Positions 1 to 11,539 of a stretch of DNA of 64,000 bases are shown here, in pieces. A model generated the notes under the pieces. That model made no database searches, was not told the origin of the DNA, and was given only the letters and a program-made list of their open reading frames with translations. This DNA is from Echinarachnius parma (taxonomy: Eukaryota > Echinodermata > Echinoidea > Clypeasteroida > Echinarachniidae): NCBI GenBank assembly GCA_037951105.1, contig JBAMJV010008864.1:1-64000 (forward strand). Reading direction: 5' to 3'. Position 1 is the first letter of the stretch. Each line of letters begins with the position of its first letter. Position numbers and translations under genes: made by a program.

Positions 1-617
1 AGGAAACTGCTCAGCCTTTATCAGACGAATAAGACTTGACTTCCTGTACCTTTTGCTCAAAATTCTTTTATTGATTTCGTCGTAGCCATCTAGTATAATG
101 ACACATTTGTCTGCGTTTTCCAAAATCAGATGCTCGATGTCCTTTGGTTTGACATGTGGCAATTTTGCCAGAAGTTGTGATTTGATGGCTTTACCGAGGG
201 ACATATTGTTGTCCAAATTCCGAAACTTTAGAACGAACAGAAGAGTTATGTCAAGAAGAGGAGAATCGGAAATCCCCTTAGCCCAGTCATGCGAAAGTTT
301 GTCGCATGCCGTAGTTTTGCCTAGGCCTGCTCGTCCAACAAGGAGCATTCGAGATGGACATGTGCCGTTGACCTCTGTTGTGAAAATACCATTAATTGAT
401 TCTTCCACTAGTATCTGCTTTGGTTCAAGTCCTCGTCGCCCTTTGTCTGTTTTGAGAGGTTTTATTCTAGTGTGCAGGTCTGCGAAGTCAGTACAAGCAT
501 CCTTGTCCCATGGCTTCAGCTGAAGTTTTTTCTTCATGTACTGCTCGATGAGGATTTCCCTACAGTTGTCAACAGTGAGCGTCTAATTGAGTCCTTTTTC
601 TGGTGTTGATGCGTTGT
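1..617 (-). CDS. Gene 1, NACHT NTPase exon (partial, runs off the left edge, has an internal stop)
   Basis: This is the nucleotide-binding exon of a Death-NACHT (NLR-like) receptor. Read on the minus strand it has a Walker A motif, GRAGLGKTT, at about 305-331 and a Walker B motif, CVIILDGYDE, at about 80-110. The residues between them (LLDITLLFVLKFRNLD) are typical of the strand after the P-loop in NACHT proteins, which bind and hydrolyse ATP/GTP to drive oligomerisation. The acceptor AG at 618-619 leaves two bases before the first codon, which fits the phase-1 donor of the Death-domain exon at 5370. A TAG lies in frame at 583-585, where the paralogous exons near 30.7 and 32.8 kb have sense codons. 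Downstream of it the frame is open to the window edge. The copy is therefore either a pseudogene, an allele with a nonsense mutation, or uses a splice I cannot see. The domain call is firm; functionality is not. Confidence 0.85.
583..585 (-). other. In-frame TAG in the gene 1 NACHT exon
   Basis: The triplet reads TAG on the minus strand. It lies about eleven codons after the predicted acceptor and upstream of a long open NACHT frame. The two gene 2 copies have sense codons in the aligned region. No alternative in-phase acceptor downstream of it is obvious. Confidence 0.8.
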
Positions 618-908
618 CTGATGTATGGAATAAAGTTTGAAAACAATAATACATTTCTGTATTAAATGTGCAACAAAGTAACAATTTTGTTTATATTACT
701 TAAAACAGAAAGGGTATCACACAGGCGAGACCCCATAGGCATTCAAAAATAAAAGTGCCGGACATGATGTGTTGTTTGTGTGTGGGAGCACGGGCGTAGA
801 CATGTCATTAATAACCATTCAACGTGGGAGGGGGGGGGGGGGGCTGGGGGCTGTCGACCCTAAACATTGAACTGTGCGGGACGTCGTTCGGCCATCCCCA
901 CAATACAG

Positions 909-1451
909 GTCGCCCCCAAAAAACAGAACGGGGCACTTCCCAAAATAAAGTAACACAATTAACATGTCCATCGGATAGAGTGTCCCTTCCAATGAACAAC
1001 GATACCAAGACAAGTAATTGTTGACGTGTAGTTTTTGGGCGCTGTGAGTGAGACCATGTCAGGTTCCTATTTGTGTCAATTTTACCAAGTCAGTGTCTGA
1101 TAAATAAGACTTACTGCCCGTCATACTATTGGCAAATTAAGCCCATTCTCTCGGCACCGCTCGGTACACAGCTGAATGCACACTAACAATGGCGCGCAGA
1201 ATAATGGCCTGTTCAATGGTATGTCGGGCAGTAAGTCTCATTTATCAGGCACTGACTTGGTAAAAATTTACAAAAAAGGGAACCTGACATGGTGTTACTC
1301 ACAGCGCCCTAAAACAAAAACTACGCGTCCAAGATGACTGTTCTTGGTATCACTTTTCATTGGAAAAGACGGTCTATCCTATGAACATAATCATTTTGTT
1401 ACTTTATTTTGGAAGTGGCCCGTTCCGTTGTTGTTTTGGGTTTTGGGCTCC
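909..1451. mobile_element. Palindromic MITE-like element
   Basis: The two halves are diverged inverted copies. Left-arm stretches such as the one around 930-960 (cacttcccaaaataaagtaa) and 1060-1125 reappear inverted at about 1390-1420 and 1205-1290, with a short unpaired centre near 1135-1200. The ends are approximate and I could not define a target-site duplication. It carries no coding sequence. Confidence 0.6.
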
Positions 1452-3856
1452 TAATAGATTGGCAATGATCACTTGTAAACAATAAGCAATATAAATATCA
1501 CCCATCAGATATGGTGGAGATCCAATTTATATCATGTTCGTGCAAGAACATAAAATGCTTAATTTTGGGGAGCATAATCAACTGTTCGTATAAAGAAATT
1601 GAAAAAGCAGTGAACAATCGTCTAGTTTGCTTGGCTTTTAAATAACAAGAAATAATATATAATTAGTGTCCTTCACGTTTCTTCATAAAATACTTCCTAA
1701 AATATGACCTTCAATTCGAAAGAGTCTGGTATTCGGTGCAATGTTGAACGCGTTTAAGAGTTACATTAATCTATAATTGTATTATAAACAACTGCTTATA
1801 ATTCCATAGCCATGTCGTTTCAATATTTTTCCTCGCCAGAATATGTATGTGGTAGGTAGGAAATCAATATGTACAAATACGATGCCACCATTACTCCATG
1901 ACTAAATAAGCAATCGTGATCGATGCATTCAGTCTTGTGACTTTTGAAATTTGGTCATGTGCTTTAGTCTGTCCTCATTTAGCTATGAAGTGTATATACT
2001 TGATTTTCACACGAAATGTTCATAACAGCTGAAGAATTATTTTTCTTATATGACATCCTGAAACAATTGTAGGTTATATAATATTCAGGAGTTGTATGGG
2101 GACTTGCATGAATTGGCATGTCATTCATTTGTTAAAAAGTAGATTGCCAACAAAGTACGTACAGTTTCAACAAGTGCAAGTTTGACATAATTATACCCCA
2201 CTATTTCAACCAAACAATTCAGTTGTGGCATTGTCTCCCTGTCTAAAGCCTAAGTATTTGCTTTTGCAGTGATTCATATCAGAATAATAAATGCTCGTGG
2301 TCTGGACTATGCTTCGTTAGCATTATGGCGGAAATAAATGCACGACTTCTGGTATAATTATTATTTATATACCATTATATAAGTATATAAGTATAACTAC
2401 TGAATTAAAAGTCAGAACAATAATAACAATTATAAAAGATTGCGAACGCGTACGCGTTCTTTAATATCTTTCAAGTGAAGGGTCTTATGAACACCCTCGT
2501 TCTGACTAGATAATACATACTCTCATGTTTAGCACGTTTTTGTAGTAGAAACAAACATTACACATAATAATATAATTTGATTATAAATGCTAAAATAAAA
2601 CCAATGCAATGTATTTTTCTTTGCTCCGATTAAAGTTATAGTGAAATCCCGGCTTTAATTCAGGTTTATATCTTTAAATATGTGCCTATATTGATATACC
2701 ACACTCCTTATTTCAAAGAAATCCTTAAGTTAGGCAAAAAAGGTAAATTTTATGCAACTATGTTGCTGTTTTTCGCATCGGCGTTCCATGCTCCTAAAAA
2801 AGTTATTTATAGTGGAGCGCGAATGTGTGCACGTGCCACCCGGGTCATGACATCACAAGAAGACCGCAACACGGAGGAACGTGCATGGTTTACATGCAGA
2901 GCCTATGACTTGCTAGTAAAACAAACTCGTGTTTGCTTGATAATTGAGGCTTAACTGAAAATGCCTAAGAAATGAATTGTAGCAGGATGCAGCAAACCAT
3001 CTGAGTGTATATCGTCCATGATAAAAACTTAAACAAATGTTTGCAAAATAATATTGAAACAAATCGAGATAATATTTCTCTGTCAACATGAGTATTGCAC
3101 TCAGCGTGTACGTCTATGACCGAGCTAAACTGCGATTGTCTACATGTGACGTCACAAAGATGACGTCATTTTTCTTCGCCAGGACTCGATTTTTTTACGG
3201 GGGTTCCGAGAGTGAATTTAAAAGTGGATTTTTTTGTTTATTTTACTATTATTAGTAATCTTCATGAAAATCTACCTTAGATACAGTAAAATACAATTTT
3301 TAGGCAGTTTTCTTGTCTGTGGAGCTTTAATAAAGATACGTCATTAAACTAATAGTTAAAATACCATTTGGCTAGACTAATCAAAGTCAGGCCAGAAAAA
3401 GTTTCGGCGACAAACACAAATAATGGCGCCACTCAGAGCATACATAAGGAGCCTGTGATAGCAAAATAGAAACTAGGCTCACTCTTCAAAAGAAATGGAA
3501 GGGATGATTTAGGGACATATGTGATTTGTGAAAATAGGTCTTACCACACATTTTGCTTTGTGTTATGCGTTTTGGTTCGTTTTAAGTGTGAGAGTGGCAA
3601 GAGTCTGTTGAGATTGGTTTGACCAGACTGATTTACAATTGTATGATGAATTATCATGTATCATCATAACTTGTTTTCTTGACACACTTTTGGAATCAAC
3701 GTTTACAAAATATCAGTATATTACAGAAACTAGATTCCACTGTATGCCACACAGAGACACAAAATTATAAAATAGATTAGAACAAATTATCTTCAGCGTT
3801 AATAAGCAATACCGATGAAATGAAACACAGTTTGTATTCCACACAAAGTTTCTATA

Positions 3857-4936
3857 ATTGAGACCGGCTCCCAGAGAAAGGGTATAAAGTCGCGATTGGT
3901 CTTTAGTACTTAGAGCCTCAAAATCATAAAATATTGTCTTTGGCTGAAATTTTTTACTTTATGGGATTTGATACTTACATGTTTCATCTACATTCTCTGA
4001 AAATTTCAGGTCCTTATTCGATTTTTTTATGCCGTAAATAATGATTTTTCTAAGCAACCTTCATTTCGGTTTCGACCAGAAACTCAGTCAATCCGCGCTG
4101 GCTGATCATGATCGATTGTGAAACGAACGCGCCAGCTATGTATGTGTGATTCGACCGTATCGCTGCAGCGAGCTGCAAGAGGAAAGCACTGTAGCTGTAC
4201 AGTGATTGGTCAGACTAACCTGAATAGAGTTGTATTGTCCGTGTGTTGTACATTTCCGGGAAGCGTGCGCGGCATTTAACTTACTGTATAGTAAACGAGT
4301 GGTTGGTTTGTTTATAATTCTATGGGTACCGCATTGAATCGCGATGGACATGACGTAAGTGTGCAGTGTGCGTGTGCAGCGTACCATATCATACGGTATC
4401 AAACTGCGCTTTTCTTTTGTCTACCGGTGGTACAGCGGCGGTACGGTGAATATGGTTTATGGCGGTACGTACATACATAATACACCGCGGTTGTAATACA
4501 TGCACATCAAAGGGCGGCACGTGGGCTAGTTTGTCGATCAACTGAGACTTAGGGCTGAGGCTTTGTACAATTACGTAATACAGGCGAAAGCGTTTCTGAT
4601 TGGCCGATGAATAACAGTATAACTGTGCATGCATTATTTCGTTTGCTGATCGATTACGAGCGGAAATGTGAAAGCGAACCGTTCAACTTCTTGCTCGGTG
4701 TGTGAGAATGCTTTTCTGAATGGATGCAAAACTTTAGAAGCGATTTTCTCCGTTGTTTGACAATTCACGGGGCTCTGGTCCATGTTATTAATTTGCTTTT
4801 TTCTAGCCTTCAAGAAACTCATACTTATCAAGTTGTATATCATTTTAAAGCTGAAATCCTAGAGAATTCAAAACACTAAAAATCTCAATTTTGATATTCC
4901 CGATGAATTACCCAAAGTGACAGAGCCGGTCACAAT
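3857..4936. mobile_element. Possible DNA element with short inverted termini
   Basis: The left edge contains ATTGAGACCGGCTC (about 3857) and the right edge the inverse GAGCCGGTCACAAT (about 4923-4936). Nothing between them resembles a transposase. The termini match over only about 15 bases and no target duplication was found, so this is tentative. Confidence 0.3.
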
Positions 4937-5369
4937 TGGTTCAGCGATTAAATACTTGTATACATCATGTGAGCTGTTTTGGAGAAAAGAAAATACCTAT
5001 CTTATGCAATTGACCTTATGATGATATCAATAAACCTAATCATCAGGCAGCGTTGTCGTAATATGTTTGTTTTCTGTAATTCATTAATTTTATATTCTAT
5101 CTTATATAATTCGTGTGTAATGCTTCCAGGTACTTCTCTTACCGCCACTTCGTGTGCTCATCATTCTTTTCCTCAGACCTCTTTGGCCTCATTCGTCAAC
5201 GAGATCTGAAGGGGGACATATTGCGCACCGTGGAGGTATAATACATCTAATAGCCTGACCTGTATTATGGACAAGCCTTCTTATTGTATTTGTGGTAGAG
5301 TTATTGTTCAGGTTATAGAAGGGCTCATAAAATACATATTCAAACAAACGAATCATTAACATTACATAC

Positions 5370-5698
5370 CCCCAATGCCTGTCGAGGTTGTTGGTAAACG
5401 CGTCTCGGCGATGGTTCCAAGGCTGACCTCCCCAAGTCTCTCTCTCAAGATCCGGACCTGGTCTTTCTTGGGCGTTTTGTTTCTCCAGTCGAACATCATG
5501 TTTCTCGTCCCTTCAGCAGTCACACTGGCTCCGCCTTTATTTGTTTCTATGTATTGGTCTACTTCAGATTTACGAAAGTCAAGGTGCAAACCAAGATCAA
5601 ACACTTTTGGATCGGTGCCCCCGATGTCAGTCGCTATATTCAGCAGAGTCTTATCAGTGATTTCTGCCATTTTGTATCAGTATTTATGCTTGATCTGT
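5370..5698 (-). CDS. Gene 1, Death-domain exon (start codon at 5670)
   Basis: The coding part runs from ATG (5670-5668) to a phase-1 donor, G|GTATGT, at 5370/5369; the acceptor TTTTTTCACCAG lies just above 5698. The roughly 100 residues form a complete Death domain: an opening helix (TDKTLLNIATDIGG), the LGLHLDF turn, and the conserved FDWRNKTPKKDQV and LGEVSLGTIAETRL helices. Death domains are homotypic interaction modules of about 90 residues that recruit adaptors and proteases in immune and apoptotic signalling. Its donor phase fits the NACHT exon at 1-617, so gene 1 encodes an N-terminal Death domain followed by NACHT. The same exon in gene 2 is split by a transposon at 33637-36689. The ATG choice is supported by the ATG near the same place in gene 2. 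Confidence 0.85.
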
Positions 5699-6218
5699 CT
5701 GGTGAAAAAAGGAAAGGGCAACCGACCAGGGAAAACACACGTTTACATAATCGCCGTATCAATTCAAAAGAATAAAAAAAAAAACGATGAAAGTATAATT
5801 TGTAATCAATTAGAAAATATTTCGTAGTTAATGGATGACGGTTGGTTGTCCCCTGGAAAAGGAGAATGGTAAAGCAATATGAATAGGACCATGTTTGTTG
5901 ATATTGGGCATTTTCATCCCCAGTACAAGCCAAACAGATGTACCACCGTATCAACGGGATTTTTAGTTGCGGACCATCCATAATGACCAATGATACCAAT
6001 TTGTCTATAATTATATTAATTGAATATTGCTTGAATTTAAAAGAATATGATAGATAAGGGATATACAAACAAAAAAATTCAACCGTTGATACCAACTAAA
6101 TGCACACAATTTATTTCGGGTCTTACAATTGTACATTATTTTATGTTCGTCTGACCAGTATTCACACACAACTGGTATTTTAATTATGGTTGAAATTATA
6201 AGGGGATCTATCACTCAC

Positions 6219-6330
6219 CTCTTGCGAAGCATTAATCAAACGATGTGCGTGTCTTGAGATATCCACAACAAGTACCATAACACAAATATTGATTTATAAA
6301 TGGAATTACGGCGATACGATGGGTGTATGC
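6219..6330 (-). other. Gene 1, probable 5' non-coding exon 1 (3' boundary)
   Basis: On the minus strand a strong donor, GAG|GTGAGT, sits at 6219/6218. The paralogous position in gene 2 (51460) also has AAG|GTGAGT, and the flanking bases are conserved between the two loci. The exon would be upstream of the coding start and so mostly or wholly untranslated. Its 5' end, and hence the promoter, cannot be placed; similarity to the gene 2 locus continues to about 6.62 kb. Confidence 0.45.
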
Positions 6331-6919
6331 ACACACACAGTATCTCTTCCTGTTCTTCCGATACATCGTGTCATCCAGTCGCGTGATGTACGCGGTACGC
6401 TCACCTGTACAATCTTTGTCTATTATACATGATAGAGGCAACACACGCCCTGGCCTGTGCGTTGCGCATGTCAGTTGCATGGATGAAGTGGATTGTGAAA
6501 TCCATATTCGCATACGTACAAGGTGGAGGCAAGGGGGCCGCAGCCCCGAGAGTTTTTGTAATTAGATGATATTCGCGGCACGAGTACCTCAATTACTGGC
6601 AAGACATGTCAGGGCCTGTCATATTTTGACCAAACACATTAAATATTCAGGTATGCGATATTCATGCAAAATCATGTTATTCTCAAGGAGAGAAATACAT
6701 TTTCCGCCAAAAAAAATAAAAAATAAATAAAAATCAATCAACAGACAAGACATTTATAATAGTCATATCAGTGTTAACATAGATATATATGTCACTGATA
6801 AATATGTATTGTATGCACAAGTGTGCACTTCAGTCTGATGTAGCACTGGCTGGAACATTATCAATATAAGTATTATTATTTGTGATATTGTGTATCTGTT
6901 GTCAGTGTTTGTATGTGTA

Positions 6920-7090
6920 TAGATATTACTATTCATATTATTATCATTATTATTATTATTATTGTTATTATTATTATAATTAGTATTATCATAATGGTTT
7001 ATCATTTTCTTTATCATTATTTGTATTAATGTTGTTATTGTTATAATTACATGTTTTATCATTTCTAAAATCATTATAATCAAATAATGT
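6920..7090. repeat. ATT/TTA-rich simple repeat
   Basis: An imperfect run of trinucleotides (tta, att, gtt) lies directly upstream of the truncated non-LTR element. Its translation gives a poly-asparagine reading frame that is only an artefact of the repeat. Confidence 0.8.
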
Positions 7091-7130
7091 TTGTTATTCA
7101 ATCCAACGAAAACAAAAGTAATGTACATTA

Positions 7131-8320
7131 ATGGAAAGTGTGCTTTGTTTACGTCCTACATACAAACTTGGCGAAGTAGTGCTTACATCTACCCCTTCAT
7201 TTCGATATTTAGGAGTAACGATTAGTTCGGACTTGTCCTGGAATACCCACAACGGCACTACAATAACTGCTCGAGCAAATAGACTTGTAGGATTTATCAG
7301 GGTTATAGCTCGAGGTGCCTCCACTAATGGCATCTTCTCCTTATACAAGTCATTGGTGCTACATATACTCGAGTATGGCGTACCTGCATGGCACCCCACA
7401 ACCCCCACAACAGTGGCACAAATTAAACAGGTTGAGCGCGTTCAACGGACAGCTACGCGCATAGCACATAAACAGATGAGGGGTGAGATGGCCTATGCCG
7501 ATATACTTAAAGGGCAATGAAAATGAAGAATAATCTCTGAAAGTTAGAGCTTAATCGGGTAAGAAACAAGAAAACTACGGCTCTTTGAAGATGTCCATTT
7601 ATTCCTATGGGGAACTCAAATTGGCAACGCACTCTGATAAGTGTGTGGACAACTCCCCATATGTTTTGTACACAAATGTTCCCATTTTTACAGTTTTCTT
7701 CATAGTCTCATTTTTCCATTCTCCCAACTCATGATATATTATGTATAAAAGCATTCTACAAAACATATGTTGAACTTGAACGAAGGGTAAACATACATTT
7801 TGTGAAAATTGAACAAAACTTAAATTTTGTGTACAAAATGTATAGGGAGTTGTCCACAACTTTGCCAGAGTGCGTTGCCAATTTGAGTCACTCGAAGAAA
7901 TACATGGCTCTTTTCAAAGAGCCATAGTTTTCTTATTTCTTGACCAATTGTGCTCAAATTTACAGAGACTATTCATTATATTTAGTGTCTTATAGTGCAT
8001 ACAACAATTTGTCTGGAGTTCATTGTCCTTTAAAGCTCTCAATTGGTTTACATTGTCTCCTTTGTTCCTTTTCTTTCTAATGTCTATCTGGCGTATGTGA
8101 TTGTTCAATGCTCTCTGGAAACATAATTGTGAATCCTCGACACTCTGACAGTTTCACGTTTCAGCATCTAACTAGAACACAATCTCTTTTTTGTTCGCCA
8201 TCTCGTCGTTTGCCTAGAGTGTGGAACAGTATGCCATCTAGTGTCAAAGATGCTGCCATTCTTTCACCTTTCCCTGCATTCCTTTTCCTTTTAAAGTCAT
8301 CTATCCTCTCTGTTCAATAG
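7131..8320 (+). pseudogene. Reverse transcriptase C-terminal remnant, split by element A1
   Basis: The frame at 7131-7510 contains motifs of the RT thumb and downstream region of CR1/jockey-like elements: SFRYLGVTISSDLSWNTH, LYKSLVLHILEYGVPAWHP and IKQVERVQRTATRIA. The continuation at 8030-8320 contains NPRHSDSFTFQHLTRTQSLF and PRVWNSMPSSVKDA, the usual C-terminal signature. The frame runs exactly through the TTAA target site when the inserted 7511-8029 element and one TTAA copy are disregarded. A frameshift near 7125 and loss of the N-terminal half make it inactive. The clade assignment (CR1/jockey-like) is from memory of motif style only. Confidence 0.8.
7511..8029. mobile_element. TTAA element, family A (copy A1)
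   Basis: It begins AGGGCAATGA, ends CATTGTCCT, and is flanked by TTAA at 7507-7510 and 8030-8033. The halves are inverted copies (about 7620-7680 against 7840-7890). It interrupts a retrotransposon reading frame, which confirms the boundaries. A second copy, A2, at 53571-58473 carries an insertion of its own. There is no coding capacity; the TTAA target points to the piggyBac or Kolobok type. Confidence 0.85.
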
Positions 8321-8965
8321 GTTGCAATAATTTGATATCCAACTTCGCTTTAGTAGTGTTCCTTGCCATTTTACACGGTCTGGGTCTTATCATAAATAGT
8401 CGAGAACCTACTAATGCCAAATTCCTTTATTACCGCAAAACATGTAGAACAAAGCATGTTTACTTTGTGTAACTCATACATAATATATTTTCCTTATATC
8501 CATATAAATATGAGCAACATTAATTGTTAGAATCATTCTTTAACTTATTCCTTTTGTTGTCTATCCTCTCTGTTCAATAGGCTAATTTTGGCTACCAAGC
8601 TTATTAAGTTGCAATTATTTAATATCAACTTTGCTTTAGGGCAATTCCACGATAAAGTGGACATGACCACCAAATTTTCAAAATGGTCAGATAGCTTAAA
8701 TTTTGGTATCAAAATAAAGCTAAAGAACTGAATTTGTATAGTCTGACCTTTAAAATAGAAATATACATCAGGAACATATTAAAATATGCGCATAAAATAT
8801 GAATAATTAATTTTCACCCAAATGTCTGGAAAACGTGTTGAAAATAAATCAATGTAGCAAGAGCAAGTAAGACAGGAGGTAAAAACTTATTATATTATAT
8901 GACCTATAAAGATACTGGTGTGCGATTGGTCAAAATGCTGTCACGTGACCATCGCTACAAGGATG

Positions 8966-9053
8966 AGAAGCGTTATATTGACCGGTAAATTACGTCACCG
9001 GTCAATATAACGGCGTTATATTGACCGGTGACGTAATTTACGTCACAATGGGT
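8966..9053. repeat. Hairpin with repeated GTTATATTGACCGGT
   Basis: GTTATATTGACCGGT occurs twice forward and once inverted, with palindromic TTACGTCA blocks between them. It lies inside D1 and could form a strong stem. Confidence 0.7.
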
Positions 9054-9278
9054 GTGTGAAGATGAACAATGTGCGCGTATTAGCATCCTGGCACGCGCAG
9101 CGTTGTTAAGCTTTCTACGGAGATTGCGCGATCCGAAAGTAAATTTGAAAGGAAGCTCGAATAAAGAAGCATTTTGCACAGCATTTCGATAATAACACTT
9201 CTGTTCTACTGGAAGGATTTCGATTTAATCTAATGATTTTCCCTTGTCCATAATTTTATTTCAACACCAAATTTATAT

Positions 9279-9518
9279 TTATCTTGATTTGTATCTATAT
9301 AGGTCATCATAATATAACAGATATTGACTTTTTCCTTCGGGAACCATATAACATTTCATTTCCCTTGGGGGAGTTATATTTTTGTCTCGGAATACTATAT
9401 TTTTCCTCAGCGCTACGCGCTTCGGAAAAATATAATGTCCCTCGACACAAATATAACTTCCCTCGAGGATCTCAAATGTTATATTGCCCCTCAAGACAGT
9501 CAATATCTGTATAATATT
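9279..9518. repeat. Long imperfect hairpin inside D1
   Basis: Blocks such as AACATTTCATTTCCCTTGGGGG and ATATTTTTC on the left recur inverted on the right around a short GCGCTACGCGC centre near 9410-9420. The stem spans roughly 240 bases. It is non-coding, and its style resembles the hairpin at 16859-17047. Confidence 0.65.
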
Positions 9519-9983
9519 TTCTCAGAGGTTTAGGGTTGAATGTAATAAAAAAAATCATTGAAGTTCATTTTGTTTCATTGTGAAACGCTTCAATGAACAA
9601 TTAATTTATGATAAAGAATATTGTCCCGGTGTTACGGTGAAAACTGATATTTTTAGCATTGTACGAAAATTACAAGCAGAATTTTTTTTGGTTTAAATTG
9701 CCCAAATCTTGACCACACATATCTACCATAAACAAGTATCAAAATGATGATTGGACATTTCATTAATTAATTTAAAATGGTCGAATATTGGTCCCGGTGT
9801 TACAGTCACTGTAACACCGGGACTGTAACACCGGGACTTACATTGCAATAGTACAGGGAGCATAGAGAATCACTGCATACTAAAGTGACCTGCTAGTTTC
9901 TGTCATGTTGGGGTGGTAGCTTGATGCATACATACTAAATTGTTGCTTGATCTACTACCTGAAGAGAAATGTTTTGAGTTTTT

Positions 9984-10836
9984 AGTAAGACAACCCAATT
10001 TTCCATAGACTTTGTACATTACAGTCCCGGTGTTACGGTACAATTTTGTATACTCTAGTTCATAATTATCATGATAATACATTTTTTTTACAAATAACAC
10101 CCAATTTTTATATTGAGTCTCTACTATACCAAATCAACATAGCCACTTTTCAAAATGTTCACTAACTTCACAGAGTTTTGCCAGTAAAGTAAGACAACCT
10201 GATTTTCCATAGACTTTGTACATTACAGTCCCGGTGTTACGGTACAATATTGTATACTCTAGTTCATAATTATCTTGATAATAGTTTTTTTTTACAAATA
10301 ACACCCAATTATTATTATTGAGTCTCTACTACACCAAATCAACATAGCCACTTTTCAAAATGTTCACTAACTTTGCACAGAGTTTTGCCAGTAAAGTAAG
10401 ACAACCTGTTTTTCCATAGACTTTGTACATTACAGGCACAGTGTTACGGTACAATTTTGTATACTCTAGTTCATAATTATCTTGATAATAGATTTTTTAA
10501 TACAAATAACACCCAATTATTATCATTGAGTCTCTACTAAACCAAATCAATATAGCCACTTTTCAGAATATTCACTAACTTCACAGAGTTTTGCCAGTAT
10601 AGTAAGACAACCTAATTTTCCATAGACTTTGTACATGCCCTATCAGAGGTCCCGGTGTTACGGTCACGGTGTTACGGTACAATTTTTTTATATGCTAGTT
10701 CATAATTATCTTCATGATAGATTTTTTTTCCAAATAACACCTAATTATTATTATTGAGTCTCTACTAAACCAAATACATATAGCCAAGTTTCAAAATGTT
10801 CATTAACTTCACAGAGTTTTGCCAGTATGTAAAGTG
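9984..10836 (+). repeat. Four-copy tandem repeat of about 205 bp inside D1
   Basis: Units start with agtaagacaacc at 9984, 10188, 10395 and 10601, so the period is 204-207 bases. Each unit contains the CCGGTGTTACGG motif or a decayed version of it. Copies differ by scattered substitutions and small indels, so the array is not very young. Confidence 0.85.
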
Positions 10837-11539
10837 TTAAAATAAGCATGTCCTTTTTGAGTCCCGGTGTTACAGTAGTAATTGCGTAACTCGTTAATAA
10901 TTGAACATTTTTTATTAATTTTTTTTTTCAAAGTTGCTTGTGATAATAGTCAAAGATATACAATAAAAGATTGTTCTCATTCTTTCCACTTAGTTTGTTA
11001 TTTACATTTGGAAAGTGATAATGTGTTCTGAAATGTCCCGGTGTTATCGTGGAATTGCCCTTTAGTCGATGGAGCGGTAATACTAATGTCCAATGTCTTT
11101 ATTACCTTATATGTTCCGTATATCCATTTAAGTATGAGCCACATTAATTGATATAATCATTTCATCAATGCATTCTCTATTATATGTTGTTAAGATAATT
11201 TAGCTCAATTTGGACGTTGATAGATCTTCGTATACCTTTATTGTTATTTATGTTCCGTAATGCTGCATCTTCTGGGGCCAGTGTGTGAGGGTTCACATGC
11301 CCTAGGAAAACAGTAATGTACTTTACTTTTGTAAACCCTGGCTCACACACTGCTCCTCACTATTTTCTTTGTCTATTTTCTTCAGTCTTGTAACTTGTAT
11401 TTTTGTATTATGTGCATATATAGTTGTGTTGTATTTTACATTGTATTATGCTTTTTGGTAGAATAAATAGTAATAATAATAATAGTATTACAATAGTAAG
11501 AGTAGTAGTGTTATACATTTACATTGGTGGCAAGGGGGC

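Larger units (their letters stand above)
618..5369 (-). other. Gene 1 intron 2
   Basis: This 4.75 kb lies between the Death-domain exon donor (G|GTATGT at 5369-5370) and the NACHT acceptor (618-619). It is AT-rich and has no exon I could support. It contains a poly-G tract (about 827-843), a long palindromic element (909-1451) and a possible terminal-inverted-repeat element (about 3857-4936). The remainder, including 1.5-3.8 kb, shows nothing recognisable. Confidence 0.65.
8639..11060. mobile_element. Non-autonomous DNA element D1 (termini GGGCAATTCCACG, 4-bp target TTTA)
   Basis: Inverted termini GGGCAATTCCACGATAA and TTATCGTGGAATTGCCC are flanked by TTTA at 8635-8638 and 11061-11064. The interior has no transposase. 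It is dominated by repeated copies of a short motif, TCCCGGTGTTACGG, in both orientations (about 9624, 9791, 9810-9838, 10024, 10228, 10649, 10861, 11036), a 205-bp tandem array and two hairpins. The element at 54432-56417 has the same termini and target length but a different internal motif. Confidence 0.8.
7091..11510 (+). mobile_element. 5'-truncated non-LTR retrotransposon with two nested DNA elements
   Basis: The element keeps the C-terminal part of a reverse transcriptase ORF, a 3' UTR and an (AAT)n-like tail ending near 11.49 kb. It lacks the catalytic part of the RT and any endonuclease. Two younger elements sit inside it: 7511-8029 within the coding part and 8639-11060 within the 3' UTR. 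The 3' UTR carries a partial duplication: the block at about 8297-8350 (tctatcctctctgttcaata) recurs at about 8562-8640. Removing the insertions leaves roughly 1.5 kb. The whole unit interrupts gene 1 upstream sequence, because the flanks at about 6.6-6.77 and 11.54-12.33 kb align continuously with 51.87-52.74 kb. Confidence 0.75.

Noticed and set aside
98-523. Plus-strand frame of 141 codons
   Set aside because: It is the antisense of the NACHT exon, whose minus-strand frame has the Walker motifs.
808-1024. Overlapping short frames on both strands rich in Gly or Pro
   Set aside because: They are produced by the poly-G tract and the palindrome.
6763-7128. 121-residue poly-asparagine frame
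   Set aside because: Translation of an ATT/TTA simple repeat.
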